From Yamadazyma tenuis (Eukaryota > Ascomycota > Pichiomycetes > Serinales > Debaryomycetaceae), in assembly GCF_029203305.1 (NCBI RefSeq), contig NC_089463.1:1009001-1073000 (forward strand): a DNA stretch of 64,000 nucleotides. The letters run 5' to 3'. The notes under the pieces are model-generated. The model worked only from the letters and a program-made list of their open reading frames with translations, ran no database searches and was not told the origin of the DNA. How positions within the stretch are numbered: the stretch's first letter is position 1; each line of letters starts with the position of its first letter. Of this stretch, positions 10,301 to 18,216 are shown one piece after another. Made by a program: the position numbers and the translations under genes.

Positions 10301-11595
10301 TTCTCATGGTCTATTTAATCGCAGAATATTATCAATCTTCTGCCAGAGAAATCAAGAGAATCGAAGCAGTGCAAAGATCTTTTGTCTACAACAACTTCAA
10401 CGAAACGTTGGTTGGAAGAGAAACCATTTCAGCCTACAATTCAGAAAGAAGATTCTTGGACAAGAACGATTATTACACCGACAGAATGAATGAAGCTTAC
10501 TATCTCACAATTGCCAGTCAACGTTGGATTGGTATCAATTTGGAAACTATTATTTGTATACTTCCATTGATTATCACCTTGTTATCAGTATTCAGAGTTT
10601 TCAATCTCACTGCTGCCTCAGTTGGTTTGCTTGTTTCTTATGTGATCACTATCGCTGGCCAAGTGTCGTTTGTTGTTAGAAGTTACACACAAGTTGAGAA
10701 TGGAATGAATTCCACAGAAAGGCTTTGTGACTTTGCTTTTGACTTGGAACAAGAAGCAGCCTTTGAAATTCCAGAAACAAAGCCTGATCCAACCTGGCCT
10801 CAACAAGGTCAAATCGAATTCACCAACGTTTCGATGGCTTACAGAGAAGGCTTGCCTTTGGTATTGAAACACTTAGATGCTACCATTAAACCACAAGAGA
10901 AAATTGGAATCTGTGGTAGAACTGGGGCTGGAAAATCCTCTCTTGTTACTGCTTTGTACAGAATGTCGGAGTTGAATGCTGGTCTCATCACTATCGACGG
11001 TGTTGACATCTCCAAAATTGGATTGAAGGACTTGAGAACCAAGTTATCTATTATTCCCCAGGATCCTGTTTTGTTCAGAGGTACCATCCGTAAGAATTTG
11101 GACCCATTTGAACAAAGCTCGGATGAGAAGTTGTGGGATGCCTTAAGAAAATCCGGTTTAATTGAAGCTGATAGGTTGGATGCTATTATCAGACAGCAAA
11201 AGGGTGATGAGAATTTGTTCAAATTCCACCTTGACCAGCCTGTTGAAGACGAAGGTACAAACTTCTCTTTGGGAGAACGGCAATTGATTTCTTTGGCTAG
11301 AGCTTTGGTCAGAGACTCCAAGATTCTTATTTTGGATGAAGCTACTTCTTCTGTTGATTATGAAACTGATTCTAAGATCCAGGAAACCATTGTCAGAGAA
11401 TTCAGCCAGTGTACCATCTTATGTATTGCTCATAGATTGAGAACCATTGTCAACTATGATAAAATCTTGGTGCTTGACAAGGGAGAAGTCAAAGAGTTTG
11501 ACTCTCCTTGGAACTTGTATAACCAGCAAGACAGTATCTTCCAGCAAATGTGCTTCAAGTCCAAAATTGAAGCGGAGGACTTCACCAGAAGATAG
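7330..11595 (+). CDS. YOR1: ABCC-family multidrug transporter, Yor1 type (copy A)
   Basis: 1421 aa full ABC transporter (TMD1-NBD1-TMD2-NBD2). NBD1: Walker A TGLIGSGKSS near residue 562, signature LSGGQKARINLARS near 651, Walker B IILLDDVLSAVDA near 671. NBD2: Walker A GRTGAGKSS near 1195, signature FSLGERQLISLARAL near 1311, Walker B ILILDEATSSVD near 1333. A Lys/Glu-rich insert (about 480-530) precedes NBD1. Length and N-terminal LQRRSLTPFLSKRVPPIP fit yeast Yor1, the plasma-membrane oligomycin/organic-anion pump regulated by Pdr1/Pdr3 in S. cerevisiae. A second copy lies at 18217-22485 in the same direction. The two share long identical DNA blocks, so sequence conversion between them is evident. 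Confidence 0.93.
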   Translation: MSNDLYKLQRRSLTPFLSKRVPPIPLEEERTVYPELKANIVSQMFFGWLIPLFNVGYKRTLQPEDMYSLTENTKVEYLAGQFNTFFNHYLPIAKEQHIANKCKDRGETVSTSSVDPDDDLEDFKVPRMMVLWCLFLTCKWTYLGAIVFVTLSGLAQCLTPLLTKALIKYVEMKTLGLEHNTGRGVGLAIGAVIMVMFAALTVNQGFYRGMMTGAQLKGVLGKVMLEKSFRLNPQLRHQFPASKITSMMSTDTARIDFAATFQPFLITFPISLACILVVLIVNLGASALMGLAVLVLFLVGIGGVSKKMFAVRKQATVFTDQRVNYIKEVLNNLKIIKFYSWEEAYFKIISDVRTKEMDRLYIMQVLRNIVITFSLTLSTFASIAAFLVLYSTGSSKSNPANIFSSISLFNVFSTVVFMVPMALSSLMDALVGIDRIGNFLNATEVAADEGRAVLSPEAAEKMNENGLALRLSKASFEWEKFDDFEEEDEKTKKKRLKQEKKDEKKRKKMLKKGLKVEVSKEELSDVAEKTPDSDTASFDNETFPGLNDLDFVLKKGEFVVVTGLIGSGKSSLLNAVAGFMKKSAGTVDINGSLTFCGQPWIQNTSVKENILFGAELDEKKYKDVIYACSLESDLEILPAGDRTEIGERGITLSGGQKARINLARSVYADNDIILLDDVLSAVDARVGKHIMENCILGLLKDKTRILATHQLSLIGAADRIIFLNGDGSVSIGTGQELERTNPGYTKLMTFNTQKDDSEEEYESDDDLEVEEEERRNIQRQLTRTTTGKSKILVIDEEAIHKDYNQDQFVSGKLAEDEEQSVNSIGFQVYKRYVKMGQGIFKHYSILLVIFSFLTVATFCNLFTNTWLSFWSEKKFTGKSNGLYIGIYVMFGILTFIFTLIAFIGVGYMTNRASRELNILAIEKVLYSPMSFLDTTPMGRIINRFTKDTDVLDNEISDQLRFSLFLLWTVFGVLILCIIYLPWFAIAVPPLFLMVYLIAEYYQSSAREIKRIEAVQRSFVYNNFNETLVGRETISAYNSERRFLDKNDYYTDRMNEAYYLTIASQRWIGINLETIICILPLIITLLSVFRVFNLTAASVGLLVSYVITIAGQVSFVVRSYTQVENGMNSTERLCDFAFDLEQEAAFEIPETKPDPTWPQQGQIEFTNVSMAYREGLPLVLKHLDATIKPQEKIGICGRTGAGKSSLVTALYRMSELNAGLITIDGVDISKIGLKDLRTKLSIIPQDPVLFRGTIRKNLDPFEQSSDEKLWDALRKSGLIEADRLDAIIRQQKGDENLFKFHLDQPVEDEGTNFSLGERQLISLARALVRDSKILILDEATSSVDYETDSKIQETIVREFSQCTILCIAHRLRTIVNYDKILVLDKGEVKEFDSPWNLYNQQDSIFQQMCFKSKIEAEDFTRR
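8573..9014 (+). repeat. 442-bp block identical to 19460-19901 (YOR1 copies)
   Basis: By direct reading, every base matches the second YOR1 with an offset of 887 bp. The block covers the end of TMD1, the normally fast-evolving charged linker and the strand before Walker A of NBD1. A cluster of substitutions begins at 9015, inside the Walker A segment itself. Confidence 0.85.
10762..11573 (+). repeat. 812-bp block identical to 21649-22460 (YOR1 copies)
   Basis: Line-by-line reading shows no difference over 812 bp covering NBD2 almost to the C-terminus, including synonymous sites, while the transmembrane domains between 9,600 and 10,700 differ at many positions. This indicates recent conversion or duplication rather than selection alone. 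Confidence 0.88.
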
Positions 11596-12179
11596 TTACC
11601 TCTGTGTATAAACTTGTAAATAGATTGTAAATAAGATTGTTCTTGGGACAATCACTAATATGACATGATGTATGTACATATATTAATATTATATCTTAAA
11701 CCAGATCGGTGATTTTATTTGAGTTTGCGTCTTTGTCTTATTCAGGCTTTGTTCAGGCTCTATTCCGGCCCACACCAAACGAGAATTCATACACCCTAAT
11801 TATACGAATTTCGAGAGAACGATGTAAGACTTTGCCATGGTGCTGTGGATGAAAGCATAAGAATGATTTGTGTTAAGTGTGGTTATGAATTAGGTGATCT
11901 AGAAGAATGGTAAGCGACTTGGTCCTGATTCGAATCTCGGTTTTGTTTGCAGACATGCACCAATATCTTTAGGGTCACTTCAATCAGGCAATGTAAACCA
12001 GGTGTAATACGAAATTAATTAATAAACCCACCGAAGTCTTCATGGACACCACCAAATTCTTGTTTGTAGCTGAAACTTGTATGAAAAGATCATTTCACTG
12101 TATACAATTGGGCACAAAAGGCTCCCGATTGCCACACTTTTCGCAATTCGTGAATTGAAAAATAGATTATCTCATAATC
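11596..12179. other. Intergenic between YOR1-A and GRE2-like gene; carries a repeated element
   Basis: 3' flank of YOR1-A and promoter of the reductase. The stretch 11871-11918 (TGTTAAGTGTGGTTATGAAT onward) recurs in diverged form at 15312-15359 and 22644-22692. No gene seen. Confidence 0.55.
11871..11918 (+). repeat. Dispersed ~48-bp intergenic element, copy 1 of 3
   Basis: Shares GGTTATGAA-TAGGTGATCT-AATGGTAAG-GAC order with 15312-15359 (about 78% identical by eye) and more weakly with 22644-22692. Copies 1 and 3 lie downstream of the two YOR1 genes. Probably remnants of the segmental duplication. Confidence 0.5.
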
Positions 12180-13157
12180 ATGCCAACTGTTTTCGTTACA
12201 GGAGCTAATGGGTACATTGCCCAACACTTGGTCGTTCAATTGATCGAAAAGGGATACTCTGTCGTTGGTACTGTCAGAAGTAAGGAAAAAGGAGAAAGTT
12301 TGGTGGCCAACTTGCCCAAAAATTTCCAATATGAAGTGGTTTCTGATATCGTCAAGCCGGGAGCTTTTGATGAAGCTTTGAAAAAACACCCTGAAGTGGT
12401 AGGTTTTTTCCACACCGCTTCTCCTGTATCTATGGTGGCAGACGATGTGGAGAATGATATCATTCGCCCTGCCATTGAAGGTACCAAAAACGTTCTCTCT
12501 GCAGTTCAACAGTTTGGCACCAATGTGAAGAGATTTGTCTACACTTCTTCAAATGCCGCCATTGTATCTCCTACTGACAACAAGGATAGTGTGGTGACTG
12601 AAGAGTCTTGGTGTAATCTCGGAAGACATGAAGTCAGCATTGGTTTGCCTGGGTACAAGATCTCCAAGACCTACGCTGAAAAGGAGGTTTGGGCGTCTAG
12701 TGAAAAGTCAAGTTTCACCTTCAACATTGTTAACCCAACTTTTGTATTTGGACCACAAGCGTTTGCATCTGAAGCCAAAGGAACCTTGAACTTCAGTGCT
12801 GATCTTATTACTCGTTTAGCGTCTTTGAAGGAAGGCGATGAGATCCCACCTATGGTAGGGGGTTTTGTGGATGTCAGAGATGTTGCTAGAGCTCACATAT
12901 TTGCTTATGAGACTGAACTTGACAAGACCCGGCTCTACTTGTTCGAAGAAAAGTTCACTTCTCAGCTTGCTGTGGATATTATTCGTGAGAACTTCCCTGA
13001 ACTCGCTTCTATTCCAAAGGGGGACCCTTCCACAGCCCTTGATTTCGGAAATAGTCCTCAGATCGACAATAAGAAGACTAGAGCTTTGGTTGGACCCTTC
13101 ATTGGCTTGAAGCAATCAGTTATTGACACTGTTCAACAAGTCCTTGAGAATAACTAG
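12180..13157 (+). CDS. GRE2-like NADPH-dependent aldehyde/ketone reductase (extended SDR)
   Basis: 325 aa. Rossmann motif TGANGYIA (residues 7-14), active-site Ser in YTSSNAA (about 123), and Tyr159-xxx-Lys163 in GYKISK. The order and VNPTFVFGPQ match fungal Gre2/Grp2 methylglyoxal/isovaleraldehyde reductases of the DFR-like SDR group. Cytosolic; reduces reactive aldehydes or ketones with NADPH. It sits between two YOR1 pumps, with an aldo-keto reductase convergent to it. A 717-bp internal segment (12235-12951) recurs as an exact inverted copy in the pseudogene at 15616-16573. Homologous genes in Candida belong to drug/methylglyoxal-response regulons; that link here is inference. Confidence 0.9.
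   Translation: MPTVFVTGANGYIAQHLVVQLIEKGYSVVGTVRSKEKGESLVANLPKNFQYEVVSDIVKPGAFDEALKKHPEVVGFFHTASPVSMVADDVENDIIRPAIEGTKNVLSAVQQFGTNVKRFVYTSSNAAIVSPTDNKDSVVTEESWCNLGRHEVSIGLPGYKISKTYAEKEVWASSEKSSFTFNIVNPTFVFGPQAFASEAKGTLNFSADLITRLASLKEGDEIPPMVGGFVDVRDVARAHIFAYETELDKTRLYLFEEKFTSQLAVDIIRENFPELASIPKGDPSTALDFGNSPQIDNKKTRALVGPFIGLKQSVIDTVQQVLENN
12235..12951 (+). repeat. Left arm of a perfect 717-bp inverted repeat
   Basis: Identical to the reverse complement of 15822-16538, checked line by line. Identity stops at 12952 (AAG versus ATG codon) and at the deletion junction at the other end. Spacer between arms is 2,870 bp and contains the aldo-keto reductase gene. Confidence 0.92.
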
Positions 13158-13957
13158 ATATAGGCTCAGTAATTAGAGTTAAAGATTAAATATATATGCC
13201 TTTGTTTTGATGGTTTGTAGTGATGAAGTACTGCATAAGTCTACAAATATTGATCTAGTTCGTCAATTGAACTCCTGAAGTAACTTTTTGGAAACTATTG
13301 TCAGGAAGATGAAAGAATCAATTGATATACCAGTGTTACAAAACTTTTCAGGACAATAAATAAAAACCTCCATGTCGGTTCCTAAATTTTGCAGGCAAAA
13401 ACCTTTAATATGTACTTTTTATTTTGACTGTTCTTCTAGACGCCTTGGTATTACAAATGAAGGCAACCCTTCTATGGGTGTATGGGTCAAACCTTCGATG
13501 GGTGTGTGGATCAAACAGCAAATAGCTGTAAGACAAAACCCTTGAAATTCAAACTCGTCATGAGATTTACAAGGGTCTTGGGCACCCCCTAATTATTGAG
13601 AATAGAAGTATAGCGAAACTAGCTTTCGCAAAACCCCTCTAATTTCTGGCTGCAAAAAGTTTTTTCGGCAATGGTGAACGTTCGTAAATGTAACAACCCA
13701 CGGATGATTGATAAGTACAATGCAAAGATCTCCAGGGAGTTTACCACCTGCTGGCTGAATCATTTTAATTGATAACTGCTTTTGGTGGCCTCATAAAACT
13801 CAAGTACAAAATTTTACTTTTCCAATTGTTTCAAGAGAAAGGTTTTATTTCAATTACTTTTCATTCAATACAGCAATACAGGTTTATTGAGGTTTTTATT
13901 TAGTCTGTCAAACAAACACTTGTAATCCTATAGAGCCACATTTGATCAGTTTTATGC
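13158..13957. other. Convergent intergenic region with a doubled Rap1-like motif
   Basis: 800 bp between the 3' ends of the GRE2-like gene and the aldo-keto reductase. No gene seen. It contains two related 17-mers described at 13476-13516. Confidence 0.55.
13476..13516 (+). promoter_or_regulatory. Tandem Rap1-like sites
   Basis: GGGTGTATGGGTCAAAC at 13476-13492 and GGGTGTGTGGATCAAAC at 13500-13516, 24 bp apart. The first contains TGTATGGGT, the core of the S. cerevisiae Rap1 consensus on the opposite strand (ACCCATACA). The same word recurs in several other intergenic regions of this window. Binding is inference. Confidence 0.4.
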
Positions 13958-14980
13958 TCAACCATTTAAAAGGGCGCTGGCATGGGCATTGTACCGGACT
14001 CCATACACTGGGTGCTCCTCAAGAATCTTATTGACGGCGACTACATCTTCTCTGGACAACTTCACAAGTCCCTTGTAGTTTCTGTCCACTTTCTCAGGAG
14101 TTGACCCAGAAGGAATAGGAATGATCTTGGTGACCTTGGGAATACCCAAGAAGTTTTCAAGGCCAGACAAACTTTCAAGATAGCTCAAAGCCAATCTTTC
14201 CAAAGTTAGGTTCTTTGACTTTGCAAAATTGTACAAAGCAGTCAAACGACCCTTATTCTTCTCGAAGTTTCCGGGTTGGAACCAATCATAAGTTCTTTTA
14301 AAGTCATGCTCCAGAAGGGTACTAAGGTAATCGGGGTGTTCTGCAGCATAGTTAGTCAACAAGCCTCTTCCCACTGGAGAATAGGCGAGAATTGGAATCT
14401 GGTGTTTGGAAGCTTCTGCTAAAACTCCGTTCTTAAGAATATCTTCCAGAAACAACGAGAATTCCACCTCGATAGCAGAAATGGGGGCCACCGAAGCAGC
14501 TTTTTTGATGGATTCTGCACTTACTTCACTCAACGCGACACCATCAATGTCACCAGCCTTGACTCTCTCATAGATTCGAGAAGTTACATCTTCAACAGTG
14601 TAGTTTTTGTCTACACGAGCAGCTTCATAGATGATCTTGGGCTTGACCTTCAAGTCCTTGAAGTAAGAAATGGTTTCATCAATACACTTGTTGAGGTTTT
14701 CAGGTGATGCGTCTGGAACCATGCTAGGCACCTTGAAAGCTCCTTTGACACAGATTACAATGTCTTTGTCTTGCTCTTGTTCACAAAATATTTTTGCCAA
14801 TTTCAAGTTGTGAAACTCGGGGTTAAATTGGTAGAATTCACCGCAGTCTAAGAACTTAACACCATATGTGTCTTTGACGTGCTTTAAAGTTGCAACAGAC
14901 TTGTCAAGAGGCTGGGGAGTTGCAGTGCCGGTCAAACTCATTGTACCGAAGCCTTTGGTGGTAATTGGGACTGGTTCCAT
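13958..14980 (-). CDS. Aldo-keto reductase, pyridoxal reductase (YPR127W/Plr1) type
   Basis: 340 aa (beta/alpha)8 barrel. Catalytic Asp45 and Tyr50 (FLDCGEFY) and Lys79 (ICVKGAF) are present. The usual catalytic His region reads YEAARVD, with Ala in place of His, as in the pyridoxal-reductase branch (S. pombe Plr1, S. cerevisiae YPR127W). ILAYSPVGRGLLT and IPIPSGSTPEKVDRN (cofactor phosphate loop) are family marks. Expected: NADPH-dependent reduction of pyridoxal or related aldehydes in the cytosol. It lies between the two arms of the inverted repeat and shares an 89-bp promoter segment (15101-15189) with the neighbouring pseudogene. Confidence 0.88.
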   Translation of the reverse strand: MEPVPITTKGFGTMSLTGTATPQPLDKSVATLKHVKDTYGVKFLDCGEFYQFNPEFHNLKLAKIFCEQEQDKDIVICVKGAFKVPSMVPDASPENLNKCIDETISYFKDLKVKPKIIYEAARVDKNYTVEDVTSRIYERVKAGDIDGVALSEVSAESIKKAASVAPISAIEVEFSLFLEDILKNGVLAEASKHQIPILAYSPVGRGLLTNYAAEHPDYLSTLLEHDFKRTYDWFQPGNFEKNKGRLTALYNFAKSKNLTLERLALSYLESLSGLENFLGIPKVTKIIPIPSGSTPEKVDRNYKGLVKLSREDVVAVNKILEEHPVYGVRYNAHASALLNG

Positions 14981-15100
14981 GGTGGTGATGATTCTGTGGT
15001 GATCGTTTGGTGAAAATTAGGAATATTATGGTGGTGATAGTAAGTTGGTGGTTCTAAGGTTGCGAATTTATATAGATTCTGACGGGGCCGTCTGAAACTC

Positions 15101-15189
15101 TTTTGCTCCGTCTCCGTTTCGCAGCCATTTGCAATTTTTGGTCTTGCACAAGCTCGAAGTATGCTAGCAGACTGTCAAATGGGCACACA
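15101..15189 (-). repeat. 89-bp promoter repeat, copy 1 (aldo-keto reductase)
   Basis: About 93% identical to 16647-16735 in the same orientation (shared TCCGTCTCCGTTTCGCAGCC, then TTGCAATTTTTG, GTCTTGCACAAG and GAAGTATGCTAG). Lies 121-209 bp upstream of the reductase start. The other copy lies about 75-160 bp upstream of the pseudogene start, so both genes were given the same upstream module. Confidence 0.75.
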
Positions 15190-15311
15190 TCCAAAAGACC
15201 TTTACCCTCTGAATTATAAGAAATTGGATAAGATGCGGAGAGTTTTGATGATGATTCTAGGGCCAAGATATTTGACGATGATGCTAGAGATCAGACTTTA
15301 ACAGTGATTTA

Positions 15312-15359
15312 TGTGAAATGAGGTTATGAGCTAAGTGATCTTAAAAAATGGTAAGTGAC
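15312..15359 (+). repeat. Dispersed ~48-bp intergenic element, copy 2 of 3
   Basis: Matches 11871-11918 at roughly 78% by eye, same orientation, with looser similarity continuing for about 100 bp further. Confidence 0.5.
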
Positions 15360-15615
15360 AGAATGATACGTGATAATTCCCCCTATTCCAGTTTCATCTG
15401 CAAAAATACAACAATATGACCCCTATAATCACTTCTGGTGCAGGGAATGTGAGCCAAGTGGAAATAAGTTTGGTGAACTAACCCTTCCCTTATTGAGCAC
15501 AACCAAAATCTCGTTTTGTTCTGAAATTTAAACAAAAAGAGCAGTTAACTGTATGTATACATTAAGGGTAATAGACTCCAAAGAAAATCACCAAGTCTGG
15601 GTTCTAATTCTATAT

Positions 15616-16573
15616 CTAGTTATTCTCAAGAAATTGTTGAACAGTGTCAATAACGGATTGTTTTACGCTGCTGAAGGGTTCAATCAAAGCCTTAGTGTTC
15701 TTGTTGTCGAACTGAGCAATGTTTCCGACAATAAGGGCTGTGTAAGGGTCTCCCTTTGGAATTGAAGCGAGTTCAGGGAAGTTCTCACGAATGATATCCA
15801 CAGCAAGCCAAGAAGTGAACATTTCTTCGAACAAGTAGAGCCGGGTCTTGTCAAGTTCAGTCTCATAAGCAAATATGTGAGCTCTAGCAACATCTCTGAC
15901 ATCCACAAAACCCCCTACCATAGGTGGGATCTCATCGCCTTCCTTCAAAGACGCTAAACGAGTAATAAGATCAGCACTGAAGTTCAAGGTTCCTTTGGCT
16001 TCAGATGCAAACGCTTGTGGTCCAAATACAAAAGTTGGGTTAACAATGTTGAAGGTGAAACTTGACTTTTCACTAGACGCCCAAACCTCCTTTTCAGCGT
16101 AGGTCTTGGAGATCTTGTACCCAGGCAAACCAATGCTGACTTCATGTCTTCCGAGATTACACCAAGACTCTTCAGTCACCACACTATCCTTGTTGTCAGT
16201 AGGAGATACAATGGCGGCATTTGAAGAAGTGTAGACAAATCTCTTCACATTGGTGCCAAACTGTTGAACTGCAGAGAGAACGTTTTTGGTACCTTCAATG
16301 GCAGGGCGAATGATATCATTCTCCACATCGTCTGCCACCATAGATACAGGAGAAGCGGTGTGGAAAAAACCTACCACTTCAGGGTGTTTTTTCAAAGCTT
16401 CATCAAAAGCTCCCGGCTTGACGATATCAGAAACCACTTCATATTGGAAATTTTTGGGCAAGTTGGCCACCAAACTTTCTCCTTTTTCCTTACTTCTGAC
16501 AGTACCAACGACAGAGTATCCCTTTTCGATCAATTGAACCAAGTGTAGCTCCTGTGACGAAAACAGTTGGCAG
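15616..16573 (-). pseudogene. Broken inverted copy of the GRE2-like reductase
   Basis: Reverse-strand copy of 12180-13157. The initiator ATG is CTG (16571-16573). Deletions of 17 bp and 3 bp close to the 5' end remove most of the TGANGYIA cofactor loop and shift the frame; the total length difference is exactly 20 bp. The rest, 15822-16538, is identical to the intact gene, while the last 200 bp diverge (for example VGNIAQFDNKNTKALIEPF in place of FGNSPQIDNKKTRALVGPF). A frame of 308 codons survives but starts with TTG, and its first ATG is far inside. The divergent tail suggests an older paralogue later overwritten by its neighbour, then damaged. Confidence 0.88.
15822..16538 (-). repeat. Right arm of the perfect 717-bp inverted repeat
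   Basis: Exact reverse complement of 12235-12951. It ends at the 3-bp deletion next to the lost start region on one side and at the first diverged codon (15821) on the other. Confidence 0.92.
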
Positions 16574-16646
16574 GAAGAGATAATCTATTTTCCAATTTTA
16601 AGGACTGTGAAAGGACGAATTTAGCCTGCTTATGTTGGACCGCTCG

Positions 16647-16735
16647 TTTTTACTCCGTCTCCGTTTCGCAGCCATTTGCAATTTTTGTCTTGCACAAGGT
16701 CGAAGTATGCTAGTAGACGGTCAAATAGGCACACA
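16647..16735 (-). repeat. 89-bp promoter repeat, copy 2 (pseudogene)
   Basis: Near-identical to 15101-15189. Followed at 16753-16766 by TGACCCATGCACCC, a variant of the Rap1-like word. Confidence 0.75.
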
Positions 16736-16878
16736 AATTGACCCTAACCCCCTGACCCATGCACCCAGAGTTGAGCCCTACTCCTATTTGATTTCTTATT
16801 TGAGACTCACATCTTCCCCTATTGTAAGTGTACGCTCTCCCACTGTAACGCCAGGTGTATCAAATATATTGAATAGAA

Positions 16879-17082
16879 CTAAAAGTAAACCCAAGCTGAA
16901 TTAAGCAAGTGCTTGTTCAAGTGCTTGTTCACAGGATTCTTTGTATTTACCACCGGCTGAAGCTCATTTCCAAAATCATACGGAAAATTGATCACAGTAT
17001 CGTCGTGGCAGTTGCAGTTGGAGCCCCCACTAATGGTTCTGGCAGCCTTCAAGTACCGGAAGCCTCTTATGAAATTGTTCAT
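16879..17082 (-). CDS. Possible small protein, 67 aa, unknown function
   Basis: Reverse-strand ATG at 17082 in a good yeast context (CACAAAATGAAC), stop at 16879. The leader is rich in CA and lacks ATG, as in well-expressed yeast genes, and a TATAAAAG lies at 17176-17183 (reverse strand), about 95 bp upstream. An AGGGG/CCCCT stress-type element occurs near 17285. The product starts MNNFIRGFRYLKAARTISGG, a basic amphipathic N-terminus that could be a mitochondrial signal, followed by a Cys/His cluster (NCNCHDD) and a short repeat NKHLNKHL. No family recognised; belief rests on promoter and context, not homology. Confidence 0.4.
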   Translation of the reverse strand: MNNFIRGFRYLKAARTISGGSNCNCHDDTVINFPYDFGNELQPVVNTKNPVNKHLNKHLLNSAWVYF

Positions 17083-17606
17083 TTTGTGTTTGTGTTTGTG
17101 AATGGTGGTTGGTTGTGTTGGTTATGTTGTAGCTGAGACAGCTCCGTATAATTCATAGTGCTACCATCAGAAATGCTTTTATATGTTTTTGCGGGTCTTT
17201 TTGTTGAGTGCCAAAAATGCACCCAATTTTTCTGCCCAATATCCATCATAGATGGTGGACCCTATATCTGAATAACTTATAACCCCTATTTCTGAAAGGG
17301 TCATCACACCCAAAAAATACTGGATGTTGCCGTCAGTGGTTCCATTTTTGTACACCAGCCAGTCCAATACACATCTCTGCTATCAAGCACACGCAGAGCC
17401 ACTACACTTTTACTGACAAAGTCTTTCTCTGTTCGATAACCTCACATTCTGTGCGATTTTTAACTCCACTAGAATCTGAACCTTTTTCGTGTGTATAGGC
17501 TTTTCATTTTCAGGCAGAAAACACTTTTGTACGGCCAATTGCCCATTTATTCTGTGTTCCAAGCTTTTCCTAATATTACACCTGGGGTGTTTTGGTAATC
17601 GATACT
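17083..17606. other. Upstream region of the small ORF, before tRNA-Leu
   Basis: Contains the TATA box at 17176-17183 and stress-type CCCCT sites mentioned for the small ORF. Otherwise nothing recognised. Confidence 0.45.
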
Positions 17607-17688
17607 GGATGGGTGGCCGAGTGGTTAAGGCGGCAGATTCAAGTCCTGTTGACGTAAAGTCGCGCGAGTTCGAATCTCGCCTCATTCA
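17607..17688 (+). tRNA. tRNA-Leu (anticodon CAA)
   Basis: 82-nt class II tRNA. Acceptor GGATGGG pairs with CTCATTC (two G-U pairs) followed by discriminator A. The D arm is GCCGAGTGGTTAAGGC, the anticodon loop TTCAAGT has CAA at 17640-17642, the long variable arm has a GAC/GTC stem, and the T arm is GCGAG-TTCGAAT-CTCGC. A T7 terminator follows at 17694-17700. The anticodon stem has an A31:C39 mismatch. No intron, unlike the S. cerevisiae tRNA-Leu(CAA). Confidence 0.9.
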
Positions 17689-18216
17689 CTATCTTTTTTT
17701 GCCCTTGAAACAATAACATACAAAAGAGTGCCAGCCTCAGGAACCTGGCACAAAAATTAAACAACTTCCCAAGCTAGCAGCCGTGAGCAAAAATGTTGAA
17801 GACTTTAACTGTTCGAAGCCCCGCGTATTATACTGCTAGTTTACAAACTCAACCACACAAAAACAAAAGATGACCCATACACCCAAAGGAACGCAATAAT
17901 TGAATTACAGAGAAGACTAACTGTATTTGACGACATTTATCATCTGCATAGAAACTACGATAACACTAAACCTTTTATGGAGAAGCCACCAGGAAGGGAG
18001 GGGTGAGCGCTTATGTAATCATTTTCTCTCGTTTACCGGTGTTATTCGGTTTTACGCGGTGGATATGTGTTAATTGCGGGCGGTATCAACCGGACATAGG
18101 CGGTTTCTCTTCCTCTAAGCACGGCGGTATCAACCGGATATAGGTGGCGTGCACTTCACCTCATAATATAAATACAAACCATTGTGCCAGGTGCTTTTTG
18201 CTTCTGTAAACAAAAC
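17689..18216. promoter_or_regulatory. Upstream region of YOR1-B
   Basis: 528 bp. Contains a Rap1-like TGACCCATACACCC at 17871-17884, the CGG-rich direct repeat at 18079-18147 and a TATA-like ATAATATAAATA close to the start. No gene seen. Confidence 0.5.
18079..18147 (+). repeat. 25-bp direct repeat with CGG triplets, YOR1-B promoter
   Basis: GGCGGTATCAACCGGACATA (then GGCGG) at 18079-18103 and a near copy at 18123-18147, 44 bp apart. Each has CGG and CCGG triplets, the half-sites of Zn2Cys6 regulators such as Pdr1/Mrr-type factors. The element is absent from the YOR1-A promoter, so the two pumps are probably regulated differently. Confidence 0.55.

Larger units (their letters stand above)
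14981..15615. other. Upstream region of the aldo-keto reductase
   Basis: Contains the promoter repeat 15101-15189 and the dispersed element 15312-15359. A short reverse frame at 15054-15266 lies over the promoter repeat and is not considered a gene. Confidence 0.5.

Noticed and set aside
11925..11945. GATTCGAATCTC resembling a tRNA T-arm
   Set aside because: No acceptor, D or anticodon arm can be drawn around it; the word is a chance palindrome.
15616..16542. Intact 308-codon reductase
   Set aside because: The frame begins with TTG, has no nearby ATG, and lacks the start region and cofactor loop present in the intact copy; it is a pseudogene.
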